Assembly (NCBI GenBank): GCA_022457155.1
Contig: JAJGOT010000168.1
Span: forward strand, 689,001-753,000
Length of the DNA stretch: 64,000 nt
Source: Cladopsammia gracilis
Lineage: Eukaryota > Cnidaria > Anthozoa > Scleractinia > Dendrophylliidae
Direction of reading: 5' to 3'
The notes under the pieces were generated by a model, which was not told where the DNA came from, ran no database searches, and saw only the letters and a list, made by a program, of their open reading frames with translations. Shown in pieces: positions 10,805 to 21,905 of the stretch. A program made the translations under genes and the position numbers. Within the stretch, counting starts at the first letter, position 1, and each line of letters begins with the position of its first letter.

Positions 10805-10995
10805 TAGTTGGACCGTTACTTGTTTATTAGCCTATCGTGTGCCAGCAATTTATCTTAGCCCATTTTAAATATTGTAACCGTTTGTTTCCATCTTCACTAA
10901 GCTTTCCTAGCCCCTGATGAAGGTTAGTTTTGTCTAACCGAAATATCGGGCATATCTTATTAAAATAAATCGAACAAATTTGCTGTCTGATCAGC
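10805..10995 (+). mobile_element. Penelope-like 3' end relic with hammerhead-like motif
   Basis: At 10910-10951 the sequence reads GCCC, CTGATGAA, a six-base stem GGTTAG/CTAACC with a T-rich loop, then GAAATATCGGGC. The same arrangement follows the Penelope-like coding tails at 42.8 kb and 25.5 kb. CTGATGA-stem-GAAA is the core of a hammerhead ribozyme, but there is an extra A before the stem and I see no good stem I. It is annotated as a relic with a motif; ribozyme activity is not claimed. Confidence 0.5.
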
Positions 10996-11615
10996 CTTGC
11001 ATGTTAAAGTTGTTTTTTTTTTTGAAAATGTAAACTACGCCCATTTCGTGAACATAAATTTCTGTTGGCTGATTTGCATCATGTGATGTTTTCATGTACG
11101 TATTTTAAGTAGACTTATTCTAAAGGTGCGTTACAACGGCATCTTTACCATATTCACTATCAATTCTTCTATTTTGTTTTTATTAACCTCACGTTCTAAC
11201 GCTTTAACGAGATGGCTTTAAGAGCCCTTTGATTTGATTATGCCTGAGCATGCAATCAGTGTTTTAACCCTTTAGCTCGCAATCGTACATTGTATGTACG
11301 AAAAACACCAGTAGTGATTTGAAACTCTGCAGCTTTCACATATCTGGACAAGTGATAGTAATGATCACTTGTTAGGACAAAGCGATAAGTTTCATAGCTT
11401 TAACACCCAACTACTTTAATAGATAAGTAATAATAATAATAATTATTATATTATAATACTTTATTTACTCATTATTTTTTACAACTCTATTTTAAAAATA
11501 CCTACACACATTTTATTAACAAAGTACCGATAATTTAAATAGTTAATATAATTTTGAGCCTGGAGCTAAATTAACAGTTGAGTTTTCTAGTTAGCCCCCA
11601 GCCATAGTTACAACT
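10996..11615. other. Gene-free sequence
   Basis: AT-rich. A 40-bp phrase at 11194-11235 (TTTAACGAGATGGCTTTAAG...) recurs just upstream of the kinase exon at 44999-45038. An (AAT)/(TTA) palindromic patch lies at 11428-11455. Confidence 0.5.
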
Positions 11616-11619
11616 ATGT

Positions 11620-11782
11620 TAATAGCCCAATTTCGATATATTAAAATTCAACTTGAAACAAAAGACATCACTACGAGGCTTAGGGGAACAAACCATATAA
11701 ATCCCTACTATCATTCCCCTAAGCCTCGTAGTGATGTCTTTTGTTTCAAGTTGAATTTTAATATATCGAAATTGGGCTATTA
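11620..11782. repeat. Perfect 69-bp inverted repeat with 25-nt loop
   Basis: Left arm 11620-11688 and right arm 11714-11782 are exact reverse complements by eye, separated by 25 nt. Transcription in either direction would give a 69-bp perfect duplex. No protein or terminal-repeat signature was recognised. The absence of mismatches implies a recent origin, gene conversion or selection on pairing. The frame 11616-11999 that crosses it is taken as incidental. Confidence 0.9.
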
Positions 11783-11976
11783 CAACCATGCTGCATATGG
11801 TTGTTCATTCGACTGCAAATCCAAAAATGCCCATTTCTACTTCCCAGGAAAACAACAAAAAAATGCACATCTTTGCATCTATTTTTTTTTAATGAAAAAA
11901 ATAATGCTGAATCCAAAAGTGTACATTTGCAACAAACTTCAAACCTGTTCCTCTGCATATACACTAAAAAATTTTT

Positions 11977-12190
11977 CCATCAATCTTTCAGCAGATTGAG
12001 CAATTACCGTTCATTCAGAGCGGGCTTGAGACAAATGTGAATTTCACATTTAACTTCCTCTTATAGAGACAATTTAAAATTTTGCAAATTAGTGTCTCTG
12101 TATATATGTACAGAGCAAAAACTTCGCAGTTAATTAACTGCGAAATATTGCTTCTGCATATATATGCAGTGAGGAAGTTACATGTAACTG
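11977..12190. repeat. Cluster of palindromes / stem-loops
   Basis: Consecutive self-complementary units: TCAATCT/AGATTGA (about 11979-11998), AATGTGAATTTCACATT (12035-12051), AGAGAC.../GTGTCTCT, CTGTATATATGTACAG, TTCGCAGTTAATTAACTGCG (perfect, about 12123), CTGCATATATATGCAG and AGTTACATGTAACT. An outer pair AACTTCCTC (12052-12060) / GAGGAAGTT (12171-12179) encloses four of them, giving a multibranched fold. Function unknown. Confidence 0.7.
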
Positions 12191-12699
12191 CAAAATTTTT
12201 ATTTATATATATACCCCATTCAGAGCTACATGTACATGCATTCTTGCAAACTTATAACCCATCCTCATGCACGACCTTTGTCACATTTGCAATGCATTAT
12301 AAACCTAGGCTTAAAAGTTTTATTAAACAGTATTTTACTGAGCTTAATTAAACCTTAGAGTATACAGTCTTTAATGGTCATTATTTTTTTCAGTTGGTAA
12401 TATGGTCAAATAAAACTTTGTGCCCAGCACTTTATAAGCAAGTAACTAAAGTTTTAATAATACATACAATGATACAGAACGAATGTGCTGGATCTTTATT
12501 TGATCAAAAAAGGCATGTGTATGATCAATCACAAGACATGCAGGATTTTGTTCACTATAATAATAATTTATAGTATATAAAGCTTAAGCTTAATTAGTTG
12601 GTAAATGTGTTTAAAATAACACTAACAGTATGTTGTACCCAGCATGTTAGTTTTAACCTGTTTAAAAGTTGGGGCCACACAACATGCAGGATTTTGTCA

Positions 12700-13500
12700 A
12701 AATAGCTTCAATTATTTGGGATTTCTGAAACCATTACACTTGTTGGCACTAATCCCATGGGAAAACTACATGTAATTTAAAATTGAAATTGTGAATTATG
12801 TTGCCCAGGTCATTTTTTTTTTCAAGCAAACAATTGTTTATATACATGTAATTCCCCTTGACACCTATCCCAAAGTGAGAGAAATAGCAACAAAATAGCT
12901 TCAATTATTCGGGAATTTGGAAACCGTTATACTTGTTGACACTTCCCCTGGGGAAACTGATTAAAAATTGAAATTGTGAATATTTATATTGTTCCAATGT
13001 TTTTTTAAGCAAACAATAGTCTGTATAATCCCCCTTTCAGGGTTGCCACTCATTAGAACATAAAAAATTCCCTGACTTTTCCCTGACCTCAAAACAGTTT
13101 TCACTGACTTTGCATTGGACAAATTATCAAATAGACCACATCCACTATTACATTTGCTTCAGCTTCTTTTGCAAAAGGTAAAGTTGCACTCGGGCCACGA
13201 TGGCCCACACGGCCGGTGGCTTTTGTAGACCATCAATATTCTTCTCTTCATTTTAGATCTCTTTACGTTTTTCACGGGATTTTGAACGCATTACATTTGA
13301 CTTCACCAAACTGAAAACAAAATTCCCTAACTTTTCACTGACTTTGACAAGAACTAAGACTTTTCCTGACCTTTTGCAAAATTCCCTGACTTTTCCCTGA
13401 CCTTGAAAAATTTTTGTTTTTCCCTGACTTTTCCCTGACTGTGGCAACCCTGCCTTTACAGATATCCTAAAGTGAGAGAAAGAGCAAATTAAAATCCCAA
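12700..13500 (+). repeat. Local tandem duplication, right copy split by a MITE
   Basis: 12700-12890 and 12893-13037 share the phrases ATAGCTTCAATTATT and AATTGAAATTGTGAAT, and both copies contain AAGTGAGAGAAA(T/G)AGCAA (the second at 13472). The 13038-13452 element lies inside the second copy, so the first copy preserves its empty site. Confidence 0.65.
13038..13452. mobile_element. MITE with CAGGGTTGCCAC inverted ends
   Basis: Ends are CAGGGTTGCCAC and GTGGCAACCCTG. It is flanked by CCTTT on both sides, a probable 5-bp target duplication supported by the paralogous empty site at about 12850. The interior repeats TTCCCTGACTTTTCCCTGAC-like phrases in both orientations. CAGGG ends suggest the hAT superfamily. 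There is no coding region. Confidence 0.65.
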
Positions 13501-13665
13501 GGTAGCTGACCAACAGATGCTCAACAATGTCACTGTTTACTGTGTTCATTAAATTATTCTGTTGAGAAATCAATTTATTTGTTTGCCAAAACAACTCTGA
13601 CCAATATTTATTACTTCACTGTGACCACCTAATTTTCAATCTTATCAGGGGTGATGGGTGTACAT

Positions 13666-14028
13666 CCCGGGGGGGGGGGGGGGTACTCCCTTATATACAC
13701 TATATAGGTACAGTGTAACTATGTGCTGCCCGGTAGGGTAGGGTTTTTGAGGTGTTCAGTCCTTAAGTAGGGTATCCTTTTTGGTATTTTTGGTATTGTT
13801 ATCCTTATATATTCGTTAGATAGAGTCACTAAATTGCAGTATCCACCCCAACGCGCAAAACGAAAAAGATATGGTCTGTTAAAACTGTACTGCACGCCTG
13901 ATTGGGCCTTAAAAAGGGTATCAAATCTCGATTTTCTATATATACCCTTAAATAGGGTCAGGGTTTGAGAACCTTGGTGGCACACACCTATCCTAAATTG
14001 TTGGGAGTACCCCCCCCCCCCCCCTGGG
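13666..14028. mobile_element. Poly-G-ended non-autonomous DNA transposon, copy 2
   Basis: Same ends as 8684-9115 (CCCGGGGG...TACTCCC and GGGAGTACCCCC...CTGGG), with an 8-bp target duplication GTGTACAT at 13658-13665 and 14029-14036. The interior has AGGGTA(T/G)-type phrases in both orientations. No transposase. Confidence 0.75.
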
Positions 14029-14036
14029 GTGTACAT

Positions 14037-16064
14037 GTACTTGATCTTAAATTAGGGACCCTATGAATGTTGTTTCATTACTGTACATAAATAAAACATA
14101 CCTTTTACAGAAGTTATTTCTCAGGTGTGTGCGCCCTGACTAATGATTGCAAAGTGTTTGTTAGATGCTGTGAGTTGATTCGTTTGATCTCTTGAGTGCA
14201 TCCTCAATGTAGAGGTCTTGTGAACCTTGACATTGATCAGTACTTTTCTCAAAAAATATTGCTATGTCATAAATCTTTGAAATACTCAAAGAATTATTGT
14301 ATTTTTACTATTTTTTTGTTGACAAATAAACCATTGTTGTAGAGCTTGAGGTGTGGGATCAAGAGAGTCAGTGTTTTTGGACATTTGATAGCTACAGGCC
14401 TAATACCTTATTACATGAAATTTTTTGCAATACATTAACTTTGCAATAATTATTTTAAGGGTTGCATACATGTAATTCACAACACTTTAATTTTGCAAAC
14501 ATTTTATATTGTAACTCACTTTAATTTTGCAAAATTTCATAAAAAAATTCTTGATTTTAGGTAAATTATAATATATTACATGATGTTACCTGTCAACAGA
14601 TTACTGTACAGCTGTACATGTCTTTATTATACCACCAACAGTAACAAGCCAAAATAATAAATACAGTTTCTGTAGAAGACATTATTTTTTTAAGTAGTAT
14701 TAAATAATCAGCAACAGGAACAAAACAGAAACCATCCAAAAACAATAATTTATATGTACTGCCTTATAATAGAGGTCCCAAAGTCTACGCAACTATGAAA
14801 GACGCATGTTTTTAACAATCACAAGGAGGCCTAGAAATTCCAATTGAAGTAATAGCTAGAGTGGATTTGTCCTTTAATAATGTTGCAGCTGTTGAGAAGT
14901 TCAAAAGTTGATTCCTCTTGAAAAAAAAAAAAATGACTTTTTTTCTATTGGAATACTTAGCTTTGGTTTATGGTAATATAGGCCTATAGCTTAATGTTTG
15001 ATAAGTTAGAGGTATCATGGATCATGATGTGTTTAACAATCTGCATTATAAGGCCATGGAGATGTATGTTGGATGCAATGAGCTTTTAATCGGTTTGTTG
15101 TAACTGTTTGGTTTTTCATGTGTTATTAAGTTTGTTATTAGTTTGTCTTACATGTATTTAACTTAAATTGTGATTGTTATTTCGCTCCCATTGTTTATGT
15201 GATTGAACACTTGCAATACTCTAAAATTGGTGATAAAAAGGTCAAGATTTGTACACCTGTATGTACATACATAATGTAATCTGCATATATTTCCTGGAAT
15301 ACACTTAAAATGAAAAAAGACGTTCATTTATAAGTGGCTGTATCTGTTCAGTTCTTGGAGAAAAACACTGCAAATTTGAGCTAATTTCATCAGACCATTT
15401 TTCATGCATTTTCAATTTTCTTTAGTGGTACATGTCTATTTTTTTTGCCTGATAGTTATTCAAGATGGTTAATATATAGAGACTATAAATATATAATGGA
15501 TTATAACCAAAATAGCTGTACTGACTTGTTAAGTAATGAGAAAAAAATAAACTTGTGGTTGTACGTGTGACAGTGCTTTTAAAGTTAATACCGACATCAT
15601 TCAAGCAGTTTTGAAGAAACCTATCAGACTATCAAAGTTTGCTATATAATATAATAATGTATTGTTAAATCTTACATATGTACATGTATAGATGATGAAC
15701 CTCAGATCCAACTTGGAAAATGTTGTAGCTTCTGCATGCACACACTACATGTACATGCAGTTGATTATGATCTGAGTGCACTTTGTTGAATTTTTCTGCA
15801 CCTATAAACTATTACTATATAATGCTCACAAAATCAACTGACTGAAGTTAATACTTTGTTAGATTTAGAGATAAGCCTCATCATGGGTACCTACATGTAC
15901 ATGTAAACTCTACATTCAAGCTAATGGAGTATGTCACTTTTTTCTTAAATCATGAATCAAAGTTGTAAACAAAAATTGTCATTGGTTCAGTTATTAATAG
16001 TGACCTGTTCACCTCTTTCAGACATTCCATTTTATAATTATTGGTCCTAACAACCTGTTGCTGC
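14037..16064. other. Gene-free AT-rich sequence with one interspersed repeat
   Basis: No exon recognised. 15040-15270 matches 18805-19010 (shared AACTGTTTGGTTTTTCATGTG and GATTGTTATTTCGCTCCC). It contains a single copy (about 15228-15265) of the unit that is amplified at 19467-20231. ACATGTACATG palindromes are frequent (15747, 15893). Confidence 0.55.
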
Positions 16065-16389
16065 TATTAAAGTGCCCCTGTGATCAAATTTTTGATTCTC
16101 ATTTTTTTTACGTTTTCGTGTACAATAAGACTTTCTTTCTCATCTTGCCGAATTTAAATTCATAAAGAACATCAGAAGTCTTTTTATTTTAACATTTTAT
16201 TTCTGAGAATTTATGGCCGCCATTAATCAACCTTGTTCCAAGGCTTGGCTGCGAATGGGAGAAAGTGACGTCAAACACTCCAACATACCTCACCTTCTCT
16301 CATTCGCAACCAAGCCTTGGAACAAGGGTTGATTAATGGCGGCCATATGATAAATGAAAATCAAAAATTTGATCACGGGCATTTTAATA
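16065..16389. mobile_element. Long-inverted-repeat MITE with TA flanks
   Basis: Ends ATTAAAGTGCCCCTGTGATC and GATCACGGGCATTTTAAT are inverted repeats continuing through AAATTTTTGAT. A second inner pair (AAGGCTTGG...TTAATGGCGGCCAT) makes most of the 325 bp foldable. TA on each side suggests a Tc1/mariner-type target duplication. No coding region. Confidence 0.7.
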
Positions 16390-17278
16390 GTCATTATCTT
16401 TTCTGTTTTATTTAAGCCATCACTGTTAAAACAGTTTAAAGTCCCACCCAGTATCTGTTCAGTGCCTGCCACAGTGCAACTGTCAATCAAAACAAGTTTT
16501 TTAATTTGCCGCTTCTGTTTGTAATACTTAATTGTCCTTTTTTTTATCCCCCACTTTAATGAAATTTATAGATTAACTTCTGAAATGTGCAAAACAAGAA
16601 AATTTAAGAATTAAAATTATTTGTTAAATCTTCCATCACCTTGTTTCTTAACAATTATTGCATCAATTTATCTGGTGAGACCATCATATTTTTCATAATT
16701 ACCTCATATTACAGTGATTGTTATAACTTGATTTTGTTGGAAATTATGCTTATGTATAGAGTTGCCCAGAGATCATGGCTGGTGATAGTGTGAAATTAAG
16801 TTAATCTACTATTTAATGAAGTTTCAACCATTCTTTTTTACAACAAACTTCAGAAAAGGGATGGTGGTGGAGGTGTCAAGTGCAACACCTCTTAAAAAGG
16901 TTAGATACAGCTGTACAGACACATGTTGTGCATATATTAAGAGCCAACATCCAGTGTATGTATTGTGATTTATTTCTAATCAATGTTAAAGGAACCATAA
17001 TATTGTTAGAAAGCACATGCATGTACTGCTGTACGTACTTAGTCAATTCCAGGAAATATAAAAGTATGAAGTTAAACTGAAATTTCCAAAGGGGTATAAG
17101 TTTTTTTCTATTTTTATTGCAAAATTCATTAACAGTTCATAAGGAAAATACAAAAGAAATAAAAAGTTTAATGAAGGTTTGAAAATCCTGATAGAGAACA
17201 GCTATACTGCATCACTGTTACAGAATACTAATAGGAATGCTAATAAGCTTCATCACTATTGTTCTTATAACCCCCCCA

Positions 17279-17485
17279 TCCCCTTCCCCTTCTTCTCTCC
17301 CCCTCCTTTTCCCCACTCCTCCCCCTCCTCCTTCTCCTTCTCCCCTCTTTCTCCCCCCTCCTTTCCCCCATCCTTTTCCCCCCTCCTCCCCCTCCTTCTG
17401 CCCCCTCCTTCTCCTTCTCCTTCTCCTTCTCCCCCTCCATCTCCACCCTCCTTTCCCTCCTTCTGTGCCCTTCTTCACCCACTCT
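17279..17485 (+). repeat. Polypyrimidine (CT-rich) tract
   Basis: About 205 bp of C/T only apart from a few bases. It gives long open frames in all frames that are compositional artefacts. The counterpart in the duplicated copy is 22478-22570. Confidence 0.9.
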
Positions 17486-17621
17486 AAGGAATAACAAAAT
17501 TAATAGATAAAAGAAATAAATGTGAGCAGCAGAACTGTATGGATATTTACATTGGTGAGCTATTGTAAATATACATACATTTTGTGCTGCTTATAAAAGA
17601 AAAATAACAATGATTTAGATT

Positions 17622-18067
17622 GTGAAATGATATAATTTTATATGAAATAAATCATATATGAACTGCGAAAATGAAATCAAATAAAGAATGATCCTCGCAG
17701 TTGTGAACGCAATTTAAGCAATTGCGAAAAGAAGCCTGAAAAAAAATTCAGGACTTCAACGGGGTTCGAACCCGTGACCTCACGATACCGGTGCGATGCT
17801 CTACCAATTGAGCTATGAAGCCACTGACGTTCATATGAGGTTCATATGTTCCCGTGAAAGGAGTGAATATGAAATGATATATATGAAATAAATCGTATAT
17901 GAACTGCGGAAATGAAATCAAATAAAGAATGATCCTCGCAGTTGTGAACGCAATTTAAGCAATTGCAAAAAGAAGCCCAAAAAAAAAAATTCCGGACTTC
18001 AACGGGGTTCAAACCCGTGACCTCGCTAATAAGCTTCATCACTCATCACTCATCATTCATTCATTTG
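17622..18067 (-). mobile_element. Tandem tRNA-derived SINE insertion with 13-bp target duplication
   Basis: Bounded by AATGATTTAGATT at 17609-17621 and 18068-18080. The paralogous copy has one such site (22714-22725) and no insertion. Read on the minus strand, each unit has a tRNA-like head, a body with AATTGCGTTCACAACTGCG, and a tail ATATGATTTATTTCATAT. Unit 1 spans about 17622-17866. Unit 2, about 17867-18026, has lost the 5' half of its tRNA part. A CATCACTCATCACTCATCATTC tract closes the block on the right. Confidence 0.8.
17751..17822 (-). tRNA. tRNA-Thr-like SINE head (pseudo-tRNA)
   Basis: A full cloverleaf can be drawn: acceptor GGCTTCA/TGAAGTC, D-arm GCTC/GAGC, T-arm ACGGG-TTCGAAC-CCCGT. 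The anticodon would be GGT (Thr) but position 33 is C instead of the near-universal T and the anticodon stem has a mismatch at its base. It lies inside a SINE, so it is interpreted as the RNA polymerase III promoter head (A and B boxes) and not a working tRNA gene. Confidence 0.7.
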
Positions 18068-18590
18068 AATGATTTAGATTACATACAGTATAGCTGTTCT
18101 GTGTCAGGATTTACAAACCCCCATTAAGTTTTCATTTCTTTTGTATTTTCAATACATAAGATACATGTATATAACACCATAGCACCGTCAAACAGAAATT
18201 TACCAAAATGTACAGTAAACCATTCAAAACCTGTTAAGACTATACTTTCTTGACGACTATCAATATTACTATTAGACAGCATGTAGTGCAGGGTTTCATG
18301 GAAAGTATGGATCAAAGATCGGGGCTCAATTAGGATCACAGATCAAGGATTTTGAAAAAAAAAGTCAATGAAAAATAAGAGAAAGTTAAAATATCAAAGA
18401 TCACACAAAAATTTAAAAAAATGAGAAAAGAAAACAAATAAATTGAATCTTTCTGTATAAAATAAAGTAAAATGAAATATAAATTATTTTATAAAATTCT
18501 CAAGGAAATGGGCACGCTATCATTAGTCAAACCGCGTTAATTATAACTTGATAAAGCATGCAGGCACAAATTCTTGCCCCCTTGTGGTCA

Positions 18591-19466
18591 TTAAAGAAAT
18601 AAAAAAACTTGTTCCTCATGCATTGTTCAGTTATAAGCCCTGGGAATTTTTTAAAACACTTGAGAAGTGTGAGAAGCACTGACAAAAACTTTGATTTACT
18701 TTAAGGTCACAGTGTCATGGATCGTGTTGTAACATTTATATTAATATGTTTGTATTACATTTATATTAATATGTTTGTATTACATTTATATTAATATGTT
18801 TCTATAAGGCCACAGAGATACACAATGTACATCTATGTTGGATGTATATAATAACTATAATAAGCTTTTAATCGCACTGTTCATTGTAACTGTTTGGTTT
18901 TTCATGTGTTACAGTATGTTATCAGTTTGCCTTATTTAACTGAATTTGTGATTGTAATTTCACTCCCATTGTCTACATTGTTGAACACTTGCAGTACTCT
19001 TAAAGGAGCTATGTCATGATGATTTTGAGGTTTTTGGGTGAAACTGCCCCAAATAAGAACTAAGTATCTTTGCTGTACATGAAATGCTCATAGAACACTA
19101 AGAGGAAGATATCAAGTGAATTTTAGAAGAGAAAATAAACCATAATCAAAAGTTTTAGCCAGTTTTCCAAGACACAAGTGATAAACTTAAAAAATACATT
19201 AGCTCAATTTTTTTCAAGTGAAGATGCAAACCATTTCCATGCTGGCCATCTGCAGCCCAAGACACTTAATTATTTTTACTCTTAGAACACTTACAGAGTA
19301 ATTTGAAATAAAACTGGATCATTTCCATCCTGTCCATCTGCAGCCCAAGACACTTATTTTTACTCTTAGAGCACTTACAGAGTAATTTGAAACAAAACTG
19401 GACCATTATTTTTGGGTTTTCACTGATATCAAAATGACTTTTGGCTTTTTAAAGTAACACTAAAAA
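18591..19466. other. Repeat-derived sequence, no gene
   Basis: Contains a 25-bp tandem repeat (ACATTTATATTAATATGTTT unit, three copies, 18732-18806), then the repeat shared with 15040-15270. A near-duplicate CCATCTGCAGCCCAAGACAC phrase occurs at 19246 and 19338 with about 90 bp spacing. Confidence 0.6.
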
Positions 19467-20231
19467 TGGTGACATAAAAAGGTCAAGATCTCCATACACA
19501 TGTAGCCCCTTTAAATAAATTGTGATAAAAAGGTCAAGATCTCCATACACATGTAGCCCCTTTAAATAAACTGTGATAAAAAGGTCAAGATCTCCATACA
19601 CATGTAGCCCCTTTAAATAAACTGTGATAAAAAGGTCAAGATCTCCATACACATGTAGCCCCTTTAAATAAACTGTGATAAAAAGGTCAAGATCTCCATA
19701 CACATGTAGCCCCTTTAAATAAACTGTGATAAAAAGGTCAAGATCTCCATACACATGTAGCCCCTTTAAAAAAATTGTGATAAAAAGGTCAAGATCTCCA
19801 TACACATGTAGCCCCTTTAAATAAACTGTGATAGAAAGGTCAAGATCTCCATACACATGTAGCCCCTTTAAATAAACTGTGATAGAAAGGTCAAGATCTC
19901 CATACACATGCAGCCCCTTTAAATAAACTGTGATAAAAAGGTCAAGATCTCCATACACATGTAGCCCCTTTAAATAAACTGTGATAAAAAGGTCAAGATC
20001 TCCATACACATGTAGCCCCTTTAAATAAACTGTGATAAAAAGGTCAAGATCTTCATACACATGTAGCCCCTTTAAATAAACTGTGATAAAAAGGTCAAGA
20101 TCTCCATACACATGTAGCCCCTTTAAATAAACTGTGATAAAAAGGTCAAGATCTCCATACACATGTAGCCCCTTTAAATAAACTGTGATAAAAAGGTCAA
20201 GATCTCCATACACATGTAGCCCCTTTAAATA
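19467..20231 (+). repeat. 51-bp minisatellite, about 15 copies
   Basis: Unit GATAAAAAGGTCAAGATCTC + CATACACATGTAGCCCCTTT + AAATAAACTGT. Copies are nearly identical. Because 51 is divisible by 3, the minus strand stays open for 261 codons; this repeated 17-residue 'protein' is an artefact. Confidence 0.95.
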
Positions 20232-20235
20232 CATG

Positions 20236-21900
20236 TATAAAACACGGACTGCAGACTACGGACTGGGTATAAAACACGGACTAGGATGTAAAACGAGGAC
20301 TGTGGACTACGGACTGGGTATAGAACACGGACTAGGGTATAAAACGCGGGCTGAGAATCATGGACTCGGTATAAAATGCAGACTGAGTGTAAAATAACGA
20401 GGACCGAAACTGTCAACATAAAATATTGATTTATCTCGATAAATACGTAGATTTTAAATACGTAGGGGTCGCGGGATGTTACTTTGCAAAAGTTTGTTCT
20501 CTTGATATTAAATATTGAAAAAAAAATCAAATAAAGGAAAACAGAAATATGATCTTAATTCTTTCAATTTTTCTTATTTACGATCTGCTTTATACCTTGC
20601 TAGCAGAGCCTCTTTTGGCTGACTTGATCTGCTACAGATCCTATGTACACCAGTAGCATCTTTGTTCGCGGTCCTTTGATTCTTACTTGGTCACACACCG
20701 CTTTGACATGGGTCAATTGGCAAACGTTTGAATTTGAGCTCATCTGTTGCCATCACCACGTGCGATTTGGTAGAGAATTGGCGTTCGCGCTAGTTTGTCT
20801 ATCTTTTTGCTGCTTCACCATGCCGATAAGATCCAACCAGGTCAAAACAGCTGTCCACGGTTGCATTTTGGCTTTCAGGTTGAGCTCTATTATATCATTG
20901 TCGTATTATAAATAATTAATGTTCTACAAGTATCAGCCTTGCTCCATACTTTGGTTGTACCCCCTTTGATCTTGACAGGCTTTGCTCGCAGGGCATCTGC
21001 TTTACAGTGGTTCATAAATAAAGGTCCATATTTCACAAAATGCTGGTAGACAATTCACTATCACTGATAAAATGCGCAACAACCATTTCTGGATATTACT
21101 GATAATGGCAATGATATGAAATATTAAATTTTCAAATTTGCGAAAAGTTGGGCCCAGAAAGCTATCTTATGTGCACAATGTTTACATTAAAGATAAAAAT
21201 TTTGTTGGTTTTGAAAGCTAAGCAATAAAAGGCCCTAAAACTTACTAAGTTGACGAAACAAGTCAGGCTAGTTTGAAGGCTTAAAAGTACTTCACTATTC
21301 TATACATTCTGATTTTAAAATACAGTTCCCGGGGCTCAAAAAGTTATCGGGATTTTCAAGAAACAGGCCCCTGGGACTATAGAACATGTTGCTGCATTTC
21401 ATCAGAGTTAATTGTCTACCAGCATTTTGTGAAATATAGACCTTTATTTATGAACCACTGTAAAGCAGACACCCTGTGATTAGAGCCTGTGAGGATCGAA
21501 GGGGGCTCTGCAGGCAGGGTATAAAGCAGATTGTAAATAAGAAAAATTACAAGAATAAAGATAATATTTCTGCTTTCCTTTACTTGAATTTTTCTTCAAA
21601 TGTCAAGAGACCAAAGGGTTGTAAAGTAAGATGCCGCGACCCCTACGTATTAAAAATCTACGTATTTATCAAGGTAAATCAATATTTCAGATAGTTTATG
21701 TTCACAGCTTAGGTCCTCATTATTTTACATCCAGTCCGTGTTTTATACCAAGTCCACGATTCTCAGTCTGCGTTTTATACCTAAGTCCGTGTTTTATACC
21801 CAGTCTGTAGTCCGCAGTCCGTAGTCCGCGTTTTATACCCTATATATAGTCCGTGTTTTATACCCAGTCCGCAGTCCGCAGTCTGTGTTTTATACTGACC
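20236..21900. mobile_element. Foldback-like element with tandem repeats in its arms
   Basis: The left arm (20236-20611) and right arm (21500-21900) are inverted repeats of roughly 380 bp. Each starts with reiterated TATAAAACACGGACT units and continues through AAATACGTAGGGGTCGCGG and ATCTGCTTTATACC. An inner pair, 20961-21070 versus 21410-21500, continues the palindrome (GTGGTTCATAAATAAAGGTC). The left arm holds about 345 extra bases (20612-20960). No transposase recognised. Confidence 0.75.
20612..20960 (+). other. Insertion inside the left foldback arm
   Basis: Absent from the right arm. It contains a 90-codon open frame (20643-20915) with hydrophobic stretches and no recognised domain. It is either an inserted fragment or sequence deleted from the other arm. 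Coding is unsupported. Confidence 0.4.
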
Positions 21901-21905
21901 GTTAC

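Larger units (their letters stand above)
17200..18590 (+). repeat. Segmental duplication, copy 1 (contains a SINE)
   Basis: Collinear with 22405-23215: CATCACTGTTACAGAATAC at the left, a CT-rich block (17279-17485), a self-complementary AGCAGCAGAACTGTAT segment, then ATTACA...CTGTGTCAGGATTTACAAAC and ATAACTTGATAAAGCA. The copies differ by an insertion at 17622-18067, which is the SINE block described separately. Confidence 0.75.

Noticed and set aside
17218..17497. Proline/serine-rich and arginine/glycine-rich frames
   Set aside because: CT-rich low-complexity tract open in every frame.
17751..17822. A functional tRNA-Thr gene
   Set aside because: C at position 33, a mismatched anticodon stem and location inside a SINE with target duplication.
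19449..20234. 261-codon minus-strand open frame of 17-residue repeats
   Set aside because: Produced by a 51-bp minisatellite whose length is divisible by three; no start context, splice sites or domain.
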